DNA of 64,000 bases from Apis mellifera (lineage: Eukaryota; Arthropoda; Insecta; Hymenoptera; Apidae), in contig NC_037639.1 in the NCBI RefSeq assembly GCF_003254395.2, positions 9,786,501-9,850,500 on the forward strand, read 5' to 3'. A program made the position numbers and the translations under genes. The notes under the pieces were generated by a model, which had not been told where the DNA came from, searched no databases, and worked only from the letters and a program-made list of their open reading frames with translations. Positions 34,898 to 48,300 of this stretch are shown here, one piece after another; position 1 is the stretch's first letter, and every line of letters begins with the position of its first letter.

Positions 34898-37590
34898 TTT
34901 TGATTAGTTGTGTGGGGGGAAGAGGAAGGGGCGGACGCGTCACAAAGTCGGTAGCTAATTCCGGGAAAGTCGAACGTCGAATTTCGCTTACTTACTCGCT
35001 GGTCGCTTTTCGCGAGGATTGCGAACGTCGTACGTGTCTTCGTTTCCTCCCACCAGATCCTCGCAATTAGATGATTGGAGACGCAGCGAGTAACGGAGGT
35101 TTGTTATTATTACACACGAACGACGAGGATAATTGTTTCGAGACTGTTACAACAACCTGTTACCCGATCGTCTCTGTTCCATCTATCCATCCCCGCCTCT
35201 TCGCTCCCTCCCTGCTCGGTAATCACTCGGTCGCGTTGTCCTCGTTAATCTAGACGATTGCCGAGTTTCGCGGGAATCCAACTCCCGCCCGAATATTAAA
35301 TAAAATTATTTCCACCCGGAAACGAGATCCGTCTATTGGAGTGCGCAACTCGTGCGAATCCCTTTTGTCTGATCAATCTCTGTAACGTATCAATCCTTCA
35401 ATGAAACTTAAAACACTCTTAAAATTTTATTTTATTAATCGGAATAATTGCACAATGCCAAGGTATATGAAAATGAATAACGAGTGTAATTCGACGAGGT
35501 ATTATTTTTAATTCTCTCTCTTTTTTTCTTCGTTTAGAAAAATTAATACGATACGGGAAACATTATAATATTCAACTAGTTGTTTAACTAATTATTCCAT
35601 TATTCGAGCAACGATTATTAAAATTTTCCCGAATGAGAATGTAATAATGTAAACGCGGTTGCAAAAGTTTCAAGTAGTACATTCCAATCTAAAACGCGCG
35701 CACGTTTTTTAAATCGCTTCGTTTACGAATCGTCGAAGATAGAAAACGAAGGGAACGTGTGTTGTTGGGGGAGGGAAGGGAAAGTGAAGGGAAGACAAAT
35801 TGCTGTTGCCAAACTGTTTCGACCCCATTTAAATATCAAATTATGTCGAGTCGAGGAGATTATCGCGGCTCCGTTCAAAGATACGCGTGTTCCTCGTAAG
35901 TTGGGGGAGTAGTAATCCCGGCTGGTGGAAACCGACCGGCTTGTTTAAACGTAACGTGCAACAACTTTCAAATTGGATCCATCCATCGCCCACGCGTCCG
36001 ACCAAGGAAATCCATTTCCACGGCCTATGGAGAAAGGAGAGGGAGTGATATGGGATTTTTCATTTTGTTTTTATTTTTTTGGCGCGGAGAGCCTCGAAAC
36101 GGTGATAAATAAAGTACTTTTTGATTTTTTCACTTTTTCTTCAATAAAGATGGATAATCGAGTTGTAAATTCGAGATATCGTTACTTTCGAGAGAGACGA
36201 GTTGAAACGTGAAAAAAAACGTGTTGTTAATAGGGAGGTTTTTATCGCGGCCACCGATAAATTACCGTTATCGTTTTACAACAACTGCATATGCGATTTC
36301 CGGAAATCATACGATTGTCATTTTATTTTCCGTTATCGCGCCGTAATAAAAAAAATATTTCAAATCCTCGTTAATATAATTTATCATTTTATAGTATTCC
36401 TATTTCTTTTAAAATCAGAAAATAAACTAAATCTCACTTTGACAAAAAAGAAAAAAAAAGACTAACAATTGCTTTATTTCAATCAATCACAACACTCGAA
36501 TTACAAATGTAATCGAGTCATGCTTGAAATTACGTATTCCAAAAAAATTCTCTGAATTAACAAAAACTTATCTCGCGTTAATTCGAGATGAATACAGAAA
36601 AGATTGGTTGGACAAATTTGGAAAAACTCCATCCCTTTTTCAAACAGTGATGATCCACGGTATGAAAAACTAAATACACGGGTAATCGAAAGATTAATTA
36701 CCGCTTTACAAACGAATACGTGCAACTCGCAATTCGCGTTACGGAGGAACGGAGGAAAACTTTCCATCTCTGTCTTTCACCTCACGCCCTCGTAACCCTT
36801 TCCTCGTCCAATTATCACTCGTCAGGGTGGAAAGAGATCGAACACGAGGGGAACAAATCGGGGACGGGACACGTTGGAAACGCGAACGAGGCGTAATATC
36901 GGCGAAACGAAGTAACGAGTGGCTCCTTTAACCATTTCCGTCGGGTAGCCGGGAATTCGAGGCACGCGCCACTAACTGGATGTATTCAAATCACAACCGG
37001 CGTACCAGAGAGGCAAGAGAAATAGTTTCAACCCTCTCTCCCTCCCACGCTCCACTCGTCTGTCTCCGTCCCACCCCCCCGGCCGTCCCTGTCCCCGTTT
37101 GGATCGCAGGACGGGCTTACACTGTTTAGCCAATGCCTTCGACCCCTCTCCAGAAGAGAGACGACCAACAACCCCCTCCGCTGGAAATCTAATAATCGCG
37201 AGACTTCGTTTCGCAAGGCGACAATCTCGACGCCGATCGAGCAAACTCGATTTTTACTCGTAATTAAACTCTCTCTCTCTCTCTCTTCTCGTGTTTCCTT
37301 TTCCCGAAAACTCTTGGCGTAGCTAAGTTCTTTGTCGTCCTCCTCCTCCTCTTCTTTCTCCTTTCGATTCTTTCGCATACGTGAAATTTTTACGAGTCGA
37401 GGAGAATTCTCTTTCTTTGTCAGACATTAAGGATTTCTTGTTCCACGCCAATTTCACTCGATCTTGTTTCCACGAATTTTTGAAATTTAACAGGGAATGG
37501 ATGGTACACGTCGCGATTTAATTGTCGAATCAATTTTTTCCTCCTTTTTCTTTCTTTCTTTTATCTCGATCGATTCTTTTTCTCATCTCG
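34898..37590. other. No supported gene
   Basis: AT-rich DNA at 35390-35700 and 36050-36480, with GC-richer parts at 34910-35330, 36840-37160 and between. No splice-bounded open frame with protein-like content stands out. Frames at 36970-37380 overlap a CT/TCC tract. Confidence 0.6.
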
Positions 37591-37650
37591 TCTCCTTCTT
37601 TCCTCCTCCTCCTCTTCTTCTTCTTTTCCTTTTTTCTTTTTCTTCTTTTC
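37591..37650 (+). repeat. 60-base homopyrimidine tract
   Basis: An uninterrupted run of C and T, mainly TCC and TTC units. The Ser/Phe/Leu frames on + and the Lys/Glu/Arg frames on - across it are artefacts. It is the longest pure pyrimidine run I counted in the window. Confidence 0.85.
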
Positions 37651-39272
37651 AACGGCGGCGACGAGCGGAATCGATCGGGCGCGGGTTTCTTTCATTTCGA
37701 AATTCACCCACGACCGACGAGGGTGAAATCTGGGTCGGGTTAGGATCACCTCTCTCTAATACCCGGCCTCGCTCACCACCCTCCTCCCCTTTAAGTGCAG
37801 ACACTGAAAATAAATGCCTTTAATGGAACACGGTCCTCTTTTACCGCGAGGCTGGCGCGAAACCAACCAACCCTCCCTCCCCCCCAAACGACGTGATGCA
37901 CGAGAAGAACGCCGCGGAGCGGGGAAAGAAGTGTAAATTACTCCGAGCTGGCCACGAGTTAACGGCCACGTAATTCGAAAGGCATTACGACGAGCGTTCA
38001 GCCCGTTTCTATCCAACGAATTGGGACGATTGATCGAGATTTTAGGGGGGCGAAACGAAAGAATGACTCGAATTTATTCTTTCTTCCTTTCCCGCGAATT
38101 ATTATCGCGGAGGGGAGAGGGATAAAAATCGTATTTCCTCGGAAAAGTTCGAGTCTCCGTTCGATGTTTGGCTCGACGGTGTGATCGACGTGCATCCCGC
38201 TTTCGTTTCCGGGTGAAACAAGGGAGAAAGAAGTAAGAGGAGACAAAGAAGGAAAGCGTTGGATCCTCCAGATTGGGGAATTTCCTTCCCAGAGATCCAT
38301 ATTCTTGGCCATTTCTATCACCCTTCCTTATCCGCCTCCAACCTTCTTGACGAGCGACCTACTTAAACAACCAGCCAACTTCGAAATAACCTGAAAGCAG
38401 GAAACATCGTGCTGGTACCCACACAGCGCGCCCACCTATCCTCCCCTCCTCCTATCTCTGATTCTTCGACCAAGCTTCCTCCATCCCGAGGAAACAGTGG
38501 TTGGCTATCGTCTAATGTCCGCCAAAAACACGCTCTAGACGATACCGTTGCTATTTCGTAGCATTGGTGGTTTCACCCTCCCTGGGAAATCGAAACGAGA
38601 GATAGAGGAGAGGGAAGAGAGAAATGGTGGAGCGAAAGCTTTAGCAAGCATCGACCGACCTTTTTTTTTCTCTCTATCCGTGGAAGCGGAATCGCATTAT
38701 CTCCTCCCTCCTTCGATTTCTCTTCTCTTGACGCGGCGCCCCCGTAATTCACCAGGCTTCGATACAGATACAGGCCCAGGTAATTCCCACGTGACACCGT
38801 TTCTCCTGACATTTTCCTAAACCGGTGTGAAAACGGTGTGTAAATACTCGGTTTAAACGGTTTTTTCCAACCATCGGAAAATCCGGGAGGGAGGCGGAGA
38901 GCAATCCGGCTTTCCTTTCGAGAGGGGCTTCGACGAGTAAAGGGCTCGGCGCGTGTATATACGATTTTATACGCGGATTGACGTTGAATGACATTTCTGA
39001 TGGATACGGAATATCTTGGTCTGTTGTTCTCGCGAGTTTATTTAACATTCGTGGAATCGAGAAGAAAATTGCTTTAAGGGGGATGATAATTATATTTAAA
39101 AACGACCGAGTTTCATGTTATATCCATTCGTAGCGACGATTAATATTTATTCGACGCCGCGAGGGAAATTAAATTATTCGAGCAATCTATTAAAGTGACT
39201 CGAACAATAACCTTTCAAATTTTTTTCCTCGAATCTTCGCCAATCTTTTTAAATCCTTGAATCGTATCATTG
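37651..39272. other. No supported gene; Grainyhead-like motif group inside
   Basis: A - strand frame at 37998-38321 (107 codons, starting MIEMAKNMDLWEGNSPIWRI) has mixed composition and a fair upstream acceptor at about 38394, but no match or donor. It is noted without a call. The motif group at 38819-38866 is listed separately. Confidence 0.5.
38819..38866. promoter_or_regulatory. Clustered ACCGGT / CGGTTT motifs
   Basis: AAACCGGTG at 38819-38827 is followed by CGGTGTG repeated 11 bases apart (38823-38829 and 38834-38840), then CGGTTTAAACGGTTTT with a GTTTAAAC palindrome at 38851-38858. The 11-base period places copies on the same helix face. Related ACCGGTTTT pairs occur at 865-890. Binding by a Grainyhead-type factor is an inference. 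Confidence 0.3.
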
Positions 39273-39274
39273 TG

Positions 39275-39305
<31 letters not shown>

Positions 39306-39329
39306 GTGTATATATATATATATATATTT
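39273..39329. repeat. TA microsatellite with G interruptions
   Basis: About 57 bases of TA units broken by single G bases (GTATATATAT blocks). Such tracts are cruciform-prone and length-variable. Confidence 0.9.
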
Positions 39330-42300
39330 ATGATTTCTGAAGTATATTCATTTATTATTTCACGTGAAATTGGAATCGATTCTAAAGTAGCTTCCCGATC
39401 GATTGCCTAATAACCTTATAATAAATTCGTTCATCAAAAATTATAAACAAATCGGTCGATTGATTCGAAATAAATTCATTTTATTCCATAACCCATCGAC
39501 ACGCAACTCGACTTCCCTATCAATATTTGCCGATATATTTTCACGTTTATACCACCTGGCCCCACTATATATATATATATACACGCACGCGCGAACTTCG
39601 TATTCGCGAATCTCCAAACATCCCGCATACACCGTACGTTCCGATACGCATACCTGGACGAAAGTTAGCTCTTTGATCCGGGTCGCGTCTAACGAAATCG
39701 TACGCGGGAGGGGGAAGGACGAGACGAGAGGAGAGGAGAGGCGTACACGGTGATGCGGCGTGTACGGTATCCCAAGTAAACAGAGCAATACACGGGGGGA
39801 TCCCGATTAGGCAAATTATGGATCCTAATGGACTAATGGTAATTACGCTGCTAACAGGCTCCTCGTGACACTCTTGCTCCGCCGAGCCCCTCTCTTATTT
39901 CTCCTCCCCCCGACGTTTCCTCGATAACGTTCCCGTTGACACTCGCGGATCATTAATAAAACCGGAAACCTAACCGCATCCGTAAATGCGGCGATGTCAT
40001 CCGCGAGAATTATATTCCCGCTGTGAGGTATAATAGTGGCAGGTAACGCGTTATGAAATTTTCGAGGGGGAAAAAAGATTATCCATTTTTTATCCGTCCA
40101 ATTTGCTTTCATCTTTAGAGTTTTCTTTTTTTTTTTTTGAAAGAGAGAGAGTGGCAGTAAAAGAGGATATAACCGGCGAAGCTTACGTGGAAAATTCCGC
40201 GTACGTAGAAAGATATTCCAAGGATGAAAGAAACGTTACATTTTTATATTTGCATGTAAATTTGTTGTAAAAAGATTATATATATTCGTATATCTGGATC
40301 GATTCGTCGCATTTATTATACCATTTATCCTTTTCTCTCCATCTTTCTGTCATGCGTGTCATTCGCGAATTATCGTATTTATCCATCGACGACCACGCGT
40401 GATTAAACGCGATTCGCCTAATTTGATTCGTAATCTCGCGTTTATCCAGGCGAAAGACAAAAGATGGAAATTGAAGGAAAACGGGGAAAAGGAATGGGAT
40501 TTTCGCGGGGAGAAATTTGCATATAGAAATCTTAAAAGGAACAAATTTTTCCCGAAGCAACCGCCTTCTTCTTCCGTCTTCGAGCAAATCCTCCCTTCCC
40601 CCCTTTCACGGGTCTCGCTTCATTCCTCCTTGATTTGCATACAAGATTGCAGATGCTCTTCGGCACGCCACCTTCCCCCCCCTCTTCTCTCTTTCCTTCC
40701 TCGCCTTCTTTTTCATCTACCTCGCCCATCCTTTATCGCCTCCCCTCCTCCCTTCCTCCCCTGGCCCTGCGAGAAATGCCCCAAGGTATCGAATAACGTG
40801 ACGAGGTTTTCTAAAACTTCGGCCTCGGTCCTCGAAACCCTTTTCGTAGAATTTCCTCCTTGCGTATTTTTCTTTGTTTTTTTCACCCTCTCCCCTCCCT
40901 CTCTTTTTTCGATCCAAATATCGAGTAAACATACTCGAGCAACGGATTATAAACCATTATGTACTCTTTCACGGGGTGGAAATTATTGGAATGAACCGTG
41001 TGTGGTGATGACGCGGCTGGAAATGAAGTTTAATTGGCCCGATGAAAAACAGAACACGCGCTGTGTGGCTGTGTGTGCACGTGTGCGCGGCACGTGCGTG
41101 ATGATTGTAACCGACAGAGAAAACTCGTTCGCTGCGAGTTGCAATTTTTCCTCCTCCCCCTTTCTCCTCCATATTTATTGAAAATATAAAAATGGTCGAT
41201 TTAAAACGAGGAGTAGTAGTAACGATAAATTTCCCTTTTTTTTTTTTTTTTTTATCATTACACAGAACGAAATCGACACGATGATCTTTCGATTCTTTCA
41301 CTCTCGCGTTGAACGCACCTTATTTTCCATTACCAGTTTGATGATATCAAAAATGTAAGCAGATATATCTATACATAAATAAAAATATTCGAAATTCTCC
41401 CGATGAACATGGAATTTTCTATCGGCCTTGGTCGCCCTTGTCCGCCTAATTAGATTACGTTGTCGGTGTCGATGTCTATCAAAACGTGATCCGCTTACTT
41501 CTCCTCCCCTCTCCTGTTCCAAGTTTCAGACAAAGAGGGAGAGAGAAAGAGAAGGGAAGAGGCTGAAGCACCGCCCGGAGGCTCGTCTCGGATTTTCCAC
41601 ACGCGAAACACAATACGTACTCGCTACCCATTCCAGTTTTCTTCCATCTTCCTCGTAACGTAACCGACGTTGTGGATGTAACGTTGGTCACGAGCTAGCC
41701 CCGCCGATGCACCCGATGGAATTAAATTTGATTAAGTTCGTAGTTGAACCGCGAGCGAATTTATATTTCCTTCCCTCCCTCCGTTCCTTTCCATTCTCTC
41801 CCTTTTATCGTTTTCTTTTTTCCCTCTTTCCCTTTCCCTCTTGCTTTATCTCGTAAATACACGAGATACGTAGCCACCATATTCCGTGGATAAAACCGAT
41901 ACTCGCCGTTTCGAGCCTGTATCGATCCGCGCGTTTCAATTTTCCTTTCATCTCTCGCTTCCTCCTTCTGTCTTTTTATTTACTTGGATGCTGCATGCAC
42001 CAAGTTATTATTGTGGGGGAGGGATGCAAAGACGATTAGGTATTCTTTTTTTTTCAGAAATTTTCGTTAGGGGGAATTTTGGATTGGTTTGTCGGAGAAA
42101 GGAGGGCATACAACAAGGTGTGGTTGTTGGATTGGAAACATGTTCAATATGTTTCATATGATTGGATCTAGAAGAATCGCACGAGGCACACGAGTCTGTC
42201 GAATAATATGCATTAACTGGATGAGATTGATTTTCAAATGTGTAAAAAAATAATTGTTTCAACGTGTAATCATACATTAAAATTTTAAAATCCTCTTTTT

Positions 42301-43225
42301 AAACGTTTACACGGATTCGGATTCAGATAGCGGATAAAATCGTCAGATTTTTTTATATATATATTTATATATAGAAAATATTTGAAAAATTGTAATTTTG
42401 TTCCCTTCTTTTCATTCTTGTTTAAATATTCACTTCCCTTTTTTTTTTTCTATTTTAAGTTATATCTCTTATTTTTATTCTACACACTTGTATATATCTT
42501 TTATATATCAATTATTAAATATTCTCTCTTTACACTTTTTAATGAAACAATACGTAATAATAAAAGTAGCGGCATTATTTTCTAAAAAATTAAAATTCCA
42601 TACAAATCTCAAAAAAAAAGAAAAAATAATAATTTTGTCCAGTTATTGTATTATTCGAAGCCCGGTGTGCGTCGTTGCGTTTACGATTCGTTCGTTCCAT
42701 TGCGTTCATTCCATTTACGAAAATTACAAAGCTTGTCGCAATATCGTTGTATATACATACGTTTATAAACGGTGGAATCGCAAGGATGTCGGCCGCTTGC
42801 ATCTAAACCCGATGCAAATTCGATGTGTCCAATTACATGTAGCCAAATCTCCGTCCAAAACGATATTGCCTCGACTCTCTTTGTTCGCAAGAAGAAAATC
42901 GCTCGCCTTCGGAAGACACCTCTCCACGTCCCCTTTTATTCCACCACCTATTAAACTTTTTCGAAAACGACGTTTAACGGAGGATTAGCTCGAGGAAAAG
43001 AAGCTTTATATCGCAAGCAAAGGCGGGATAAAGGAAATATGTCGTTTCTCACCTGCGTCGATTCTCGTCGAGAATATTGGCCCGAGAGGGGAGAAGAGGA
43101 GAAGAGAGGCGGGTAAACTCGATTGGTTAGAGGCATCCGGGTCGAGGCTCGATGTAGCAATCTTCGAGGAAAGGTTGGAAACGTTTTCGGATCGTCGAAC
43201 GGGAGAAATCGACCGGTGAAATTTC
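39330..43225. other. No supported gene
   Basis: TA repeat near 39566-39582, T-run at 40127-40139, CT-rich DNA at 40660-40760, T-run at 41230-41251, AT-rich part at 42240-42640. A 260-codon frame at 40399-41181 crosses the pyrimidine-rich part and lacks family features. A strong acceptor at about 41528 (CTCCTGTTCCAAGTTTCAG) opens 42 codons to TAA with no other support. A - strand donor, GCAG|GTGAGA, lies at about 43047. Confidence 0.5.
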
Positions 43226-43259
43226 AGGCCGACGTTAATGTCTCCTTATGTGTCGGCCT
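43226..43259. repeat. Hairpin: 8-bp GC-rich stem, 18-base loop
   Basis: AGGCCGAC (43226-43233) pairs exactly with GTCGGCCT (43252-43259). It lies in a GC-richer segment in which one frame (43123-43422, 99 codons) is open with mixed composition. The stem could be RNA structure or coincidence. Confidence 0.5.
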
Positions 43260-44071
43260 CGTGTCGCCTCGGAATTTCCGTCTCCGCGATATAATAGTCC
43301 GATTATCGATCGCCTCGAGCAGATCGCCTATCTTAATACTCGGACTGCGTACACCAGACTGTGTAAGGTATGGCCCTATTAGGCGATATCTCCGACGAGC
43401 ACACGCGTCGACAGTGTGTTAAATCAAAATATACGCGCGTTCTATCTATCTCTGCGCAGCTACGACGTATTTACGTTTTCCAAAGGAGATGTAAATAATG
43501 GAGATGTAAATAGAGACGGAGCTCGACTTTCTTTATCCTCTTGCGTTCGTCCATTTTCCTTTCCCACGAATATTAACGTACGAATTAATAAAATCCGTAT
43601 TTGAAATTAATTTCGACGGATTGGATCCAACGTGTTCTAGAATAATTAACGTACAAAGGGAAACGAATTCGTTCGAATCGACGAATGACAACAATAACCA
43701 AATTATCGAATCAAAAATTTAAAATACCGTGAAAATTCGAATGTATCGCATCAAAGCAAATCCGTCCCATTGATTAATTATACGCACGGTCCCCCGAATA
43801 TTCTCCCCGAGTCAAAGATCGAACGAAAGCATTACCTGGTGTCTCCACTTACGGATATACAACGATCCCACCGTTCGCCCCAACTCGATTTCAAAGAGAT
43901 TCCACGGCGATTCCGGACCGAGGATTACGTGGCACGGCAGACTTGCCTCGAATGGATTCACGGCCGCGGAAAATATCGGAATCTCGATACGCCGGTTTGT
44001 ATTTTGATTTATTCGGTGCCCGGATTTCGCGATTTCTCCTTCTCTAGCCGAGGCGAGGCGAGGCGTGCAAC

Positions 44072-44095
44072 GATATATATATATATATATATATA
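44072..44095. repeat. AT microsatellite
   Basis: About 12 AT units, just after a GAGGC repeat (three units near 44050-44064). Confidence 0.9.
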
Positions 44096-44505
44096 CAAGG
44101 CTGTCAGGTTGGGCAAACAAAGTACCGTATATCGGATACGATGGTGGCAGATGCCGCGAGCATAACGGCTCCCTTCTCCCCACCTCCGCCGCTCGTCGGC
44201 TTTCTTCGTAAACTCACCGTCTTATTTCGGCGAGCGACGCCTTTATGAAAAGCCCTCTCGATATTAGCATAGGAAGCGAAAGAGAGAGAGAGAGATCCCC
44301 CCTCCTTCCCCGAGAGATATCGAGAGATTATATTTATCGAGAATTAAATCTTTATCTATAATAACGCAGGAATGAATTTACTTGGCAACGTGGATATACG
44401 TTCGCGCGCGATATTTGGAATGGAAATATGGTTGTTGGACGAGGCAGATGAAAGGGAGATATGGAATGGAAATGGAATGGAGGTTACGAGGAGGTATGCC
44501 TCGAG

Positions 44506-44529
44506 TCCTCCTCCTCCTCCTCCTCCTCC
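44506..44529 (+). repeat. CCT trinucleotide repeat
   Basis: Eight CCT/TCC units. It follows a loose GGAATGGAAAT repeat at 44415-44482. Confidence 0.9.
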
Positions 44530-44789
44530 AGGTGCGCGGGTTTAAAGATTAATCGGAGGGACGGTTGTACCTGTTGAATTACAACCGGAGTATTTACGGG
44601 CGGGACGAGGCTGCGCCTCGAAAAGAGCGTTTAATCGCGCTCACGGAGTGTAGTAAAGCTTGAAGGGGCTGGCGCGGGACGCGAGATCGTATTAATACGG
44701 AATACCGCAGCTTCGTAAAACCTTCCAAGGGCCAACGTGTTTAAAAAAAAAAAACACGTAAACGGCTTCCCTCCTCTCCTGTATTTCAG

Positions 44790-44889
44790 AGATTCTGTTC
44801 GACTCGATTTCAACCTCGAGAGGATATCGTTCGAGGATATATCGTTTATTCACGATTCTCGCTGTGAAAATAATCATCGAGTCGAGGAA
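44790..44889 (+). CDS. Candidate internal coding exon of unknown gene
   Basis: A strong acceptor (GGCTTCCCTCCTCTCCTGTATTTCAG) is followed by 100 bases ending at a strong donor, GAGGAA|GTGAGTT. After one base completing a split codon, 33 codons are open. The peptide begins Asp-Ser-Val-Arg-Leu-Asp-Phe-Asn-Leu-Glu, is acidic with alternating hydrophobic residues, holds one Cys, and ends Asn-His-Arg-Val-Glu-Glu. It exits in phase 0, which is the entry phase of the well-supported exon at 57810. A second frame is also open throughout, so coding status is unproven. No domain is recognised. Confidence 0.25.
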
Positions 44890-45228
44890 GTGAGTTAAAG
44901 AAAATCTCGAATAAAGTTTCGTAGGTATTATTAATTATAAATTATTGCAAAGTAATTTTATTCTCAGCTATTAAATTTTCTCCATCACTGTTGTTCACTG
45001 TTGGTGAAAAGAAATCTGACGAGATGGCAGTGATTTGAATATTCAAAATCGTAAAAATTATTCTCATTTACGAAATATTTTCGAAACTATCGATTATTTC
45101 GATGCCTGTTACGTACAATTATTATCTCAACTGTTTGAATATTAAAATTAGATTTATAAATTAAATGATTCATTACGAATGATAATTAGCCTATACTTAT
45201 AATGAGAAATAAAACAATTTTTATATAC

Positions 45229-45315
45229 CTTACAATTCTCTTTAGGATCGAGCTTCAGATCATGGTAGAATGAAAATGGAACGCGTTTCCTTCCAGTGAG
45301 ACTTCTTCCACTTTA
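45229..45315 (-). ncRNA. Candidate non-coding or UTR exon
   Basis: On the - strand, a strong acceptor (CGTTCTTTTGTTTTTCAG, with TTAAT upstream as a possible branch point) and the donor TGTAAG|GTATAT delimit 87 bases. All three frames contain stops (TAA at once, TGA in the middle of the other two), so an internal coding exon is excluded. A 5' UTR or long non-coding RNA exon would fit. It lies about 340 bp from the + strand exon candidate at 44790-44889. Confidence 0.2.
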
Positions 45316-48300
45316 CTGAAAAACAAAAGAACGATTAATAAATAAATTCAGATATTTTGCGTACACGAGTTGTTAAACAGTGAAAGTGAATTTCGAACGA
45401 AATCATCTGGTTTGTTTTAATTAAAATTTATCACCACAGACTCGTATATTTTGAATGATATATCCGTGAACGACGAGGCCTGATCTCGGGGCGAACGAAC
45501 ACCATAATTGCTTTTCAACCGTTCGCATTAAAGACTCCCCGGCTTCTAACCATCCGGTCTGCTACGTTAATGAAAAAGACCACGCGGCTACGCCCCACGG
45601 ATTCCACCAGCCTCCACCCCTTTCTCTCCCTCTCTTCTCCCCCCTTCATTTCGGTATAAATTTAATTACCGCTTGAAATATGCGCCCTCCTTATTAATGC
45701 GTCCCATTAATTCCGCGCGGAAACCGAGGATCCTCGACTTGAAAGAGACATTGAGGAGTCGCGACAATGAGCCACCCTTCAAAATTACTACCGATTAGAA
45801 GAGTATCGAAGCTTTTGAGAAAAGCTGCAATACTTTTCTAGGTGAGAATAAAAACGAGAATGGAGAAGCCTTAATGAGGGGGTACCCAATAAGATCCAAT
45901 AAGATCGAGAGTCTCTCCCTAAGATTCTCTTCTTTCTCTTTTTTCCTACAACATCCGGTTTCTCGAAGCTATTAAATCTTGGACGATTAATTTCGACGTA
46001 CGAAACATCGAAGTTCGGATCAGATAAAGAAAATACGAAAATTTGATAATATGATAATATGATTTGGTGCAAGTGGCGTTATTAACTCGGATAGGGGGAT
46101 GGAAAAAGGGAGGGAGAGAAACGAGGAGAAACGATCCTGTGTATTATTTCCTTTCCTTCCTCTTTTTGCCCCTCTCCCCGAAGGGGAGGTGTGGCGAGGA
46201 ATATCATTACCGATAAGAAATCTCGTTAAAAACTGTGGACGGGGCGCCTTAAAGAAGTCAATTTTCCGCATCGAGACGCCGCACGGGACGTGCGTATACG
46301 GAATAATTTCCCTTACGACTTCCATTCTCATTTCCCGTTTAGGGATCAAGGGAGATCCCGCCTCGTTCGTTCCTATCCCGTTTGTTTGTGAACTCGATGG
46401 CCAACGAACAACTGAATTACCTCCGCTTCCCTTCCTCCCTTTCCCTCTCGTATACCAAGAAGAAGAAACTTCTCTTCTCTTCTCTTCTCTCTCTCTCATG
46501 GTGGCAGATAGAAAAAGAGAGAAATTCTCGAGACAGTGGACGAGCCACTCCTCCGATCGAGGAAAATAAAGGGAAAGGGAGACGGATATACGCGAAGAAC
46601 CCCTCGATAACCGGTTCTCGAGTTGTTAATGCGAAACTGATCGAGGGAAACGACGTTTTCAGGGCTGAGCCTCTCCGTGTTACGGAGAGAAGACGGCGTG
46701 GGTCGGCTGGCATTTTCCGCCGAGTTCACCCCATTAAACATTTTTGCTATCTAGCCAGGGATCTGTTCGAGGGGTAGACACGAGACTGGGCGAGAGAGAG
46801 AGAGAGAGAGAGAGGAGGGGAGGGGAAGAGTGGGATATAGTATAAGCGAAGAGGCGAAAGGCGGCAGGGGTTGCTCGCTATCTAGACGTCGGCACCTGTT
46901 GCTTCCCCGGTCGCTTCTCTCTCCCTCCGCCGCCCTCGCCCATCTCATCCTCGCCTCTTCCACCTCTTCTTCTTTTTTCCCCTCCCCCTCTCTCTTTCAT
47001 TATTTTTCTATTCTCCGTTTTCTCTACCTCTCTCTTCCCTCTCCGCTCCGGCCTTCACTTCATTCGTTCCGCCAAGGAGGAACGAGGCGCTTGCGGAGAT
47101 CGAGACACGAAGAAAATCTTTCACGCCCTGACGAGAGCGTCCGAATTACGTACTGTTTTCTGTTAACTTGGAGGAACAGCGTTTGTTCCAATGCAACGAG
47201 GAGGGTGAAAAGGAAAAGGGGAGATTTAAGCTATCGTAATTCGTCGCCTTGAATCGACGCGGTCCAGATTTCTACTTCGAGAGAAGTATATTTCTATCCT
47301 ATGATCGATATCAAATTCGCTCCTACAAGAATCGAAGCGAGAAATATAATAGTTTTTTTCAGAAAAGAAGAGGAGTAATTTTATAATCGATCGTGTTTAC
47401 ATTACAACTCGATTCGAGGCGAGCAAAAGCCTGGAAACGTGGAATAAATTAAAAGGAGGGGGAGGATAGGTGTTGGTATACGCTAGAAAGCAATTTGGAG
47501 GACCGCAGGATCGCGGTGGGCGATGACGTGTACAAACGCGCGCGTCGTTAAAGGATATAATCCGGCGGGTTACTCCTCGCGCAATAATCGAGTGAGGGGG
47601 AGGGAGGGAGTTCAACATTGATATTACGTGCCCTATATTGCGGTATACGACACGCGGATAGTCCCATTCACCGCGCCCTCCTCCAATAGACACCGGCCCT
47701 CCAACGTATTAGAGGAATACCATTGTGACGTGGCTTGATTATGAGCCTCGTAGCTTGCCCGCTTACCCTCATCCACGTCCTCGATAGGGTACGGCCCCTT
47801 GTCCCGTCCCGACGAGGGATCCTCGTCGCATTGCTTCGACTATGGCCCGCCACGGGGATATCACCGTCGTTATATCGATCATCCCGTCGAAAACGACAAA
47901 AGGAATCGATAGAGGCAACCATCTTTCGAGAGAATGTTCGAGCGCACGCCTATTATCGAAACTCGATCCTTGCAGTCTTACGAAAACGATATTTTCGACG
48001 TATCGTGTGATACTCGATTTTCTCTTTGGAGTTCCGTTAAATATTTAACGGAGTTATCATCAATTTTGGAAGAAAAGAAATTTCGATAATCGTCCGCGTT
48101 TAACGTTCTCCACGAGGAGGGGACGTCGATACATTTTCGAACACGCGCATCGATTGCGAATTCAGCGCGAAGTAGCCCGCGGGAAATAGGGGGGGCGAGG
48201 AAAGGAACGATGGCTTTTTGCGCGTGTACACTCCCTGGAATTTATTCATGAGACCCGTTTTAATATTTTAACTCCCCCATTTCTCTCTCTCTCTCTTTCC

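Noticed and set aside
40399..41181. 260-codon open frame on the + strand, longest in the window
   Set aside because: It crosses C/T-rich DNA and is dominated by Ser, Pro, Leu and Phe, with no domain, no periodic conservation signal visible and no splice or promoter support.
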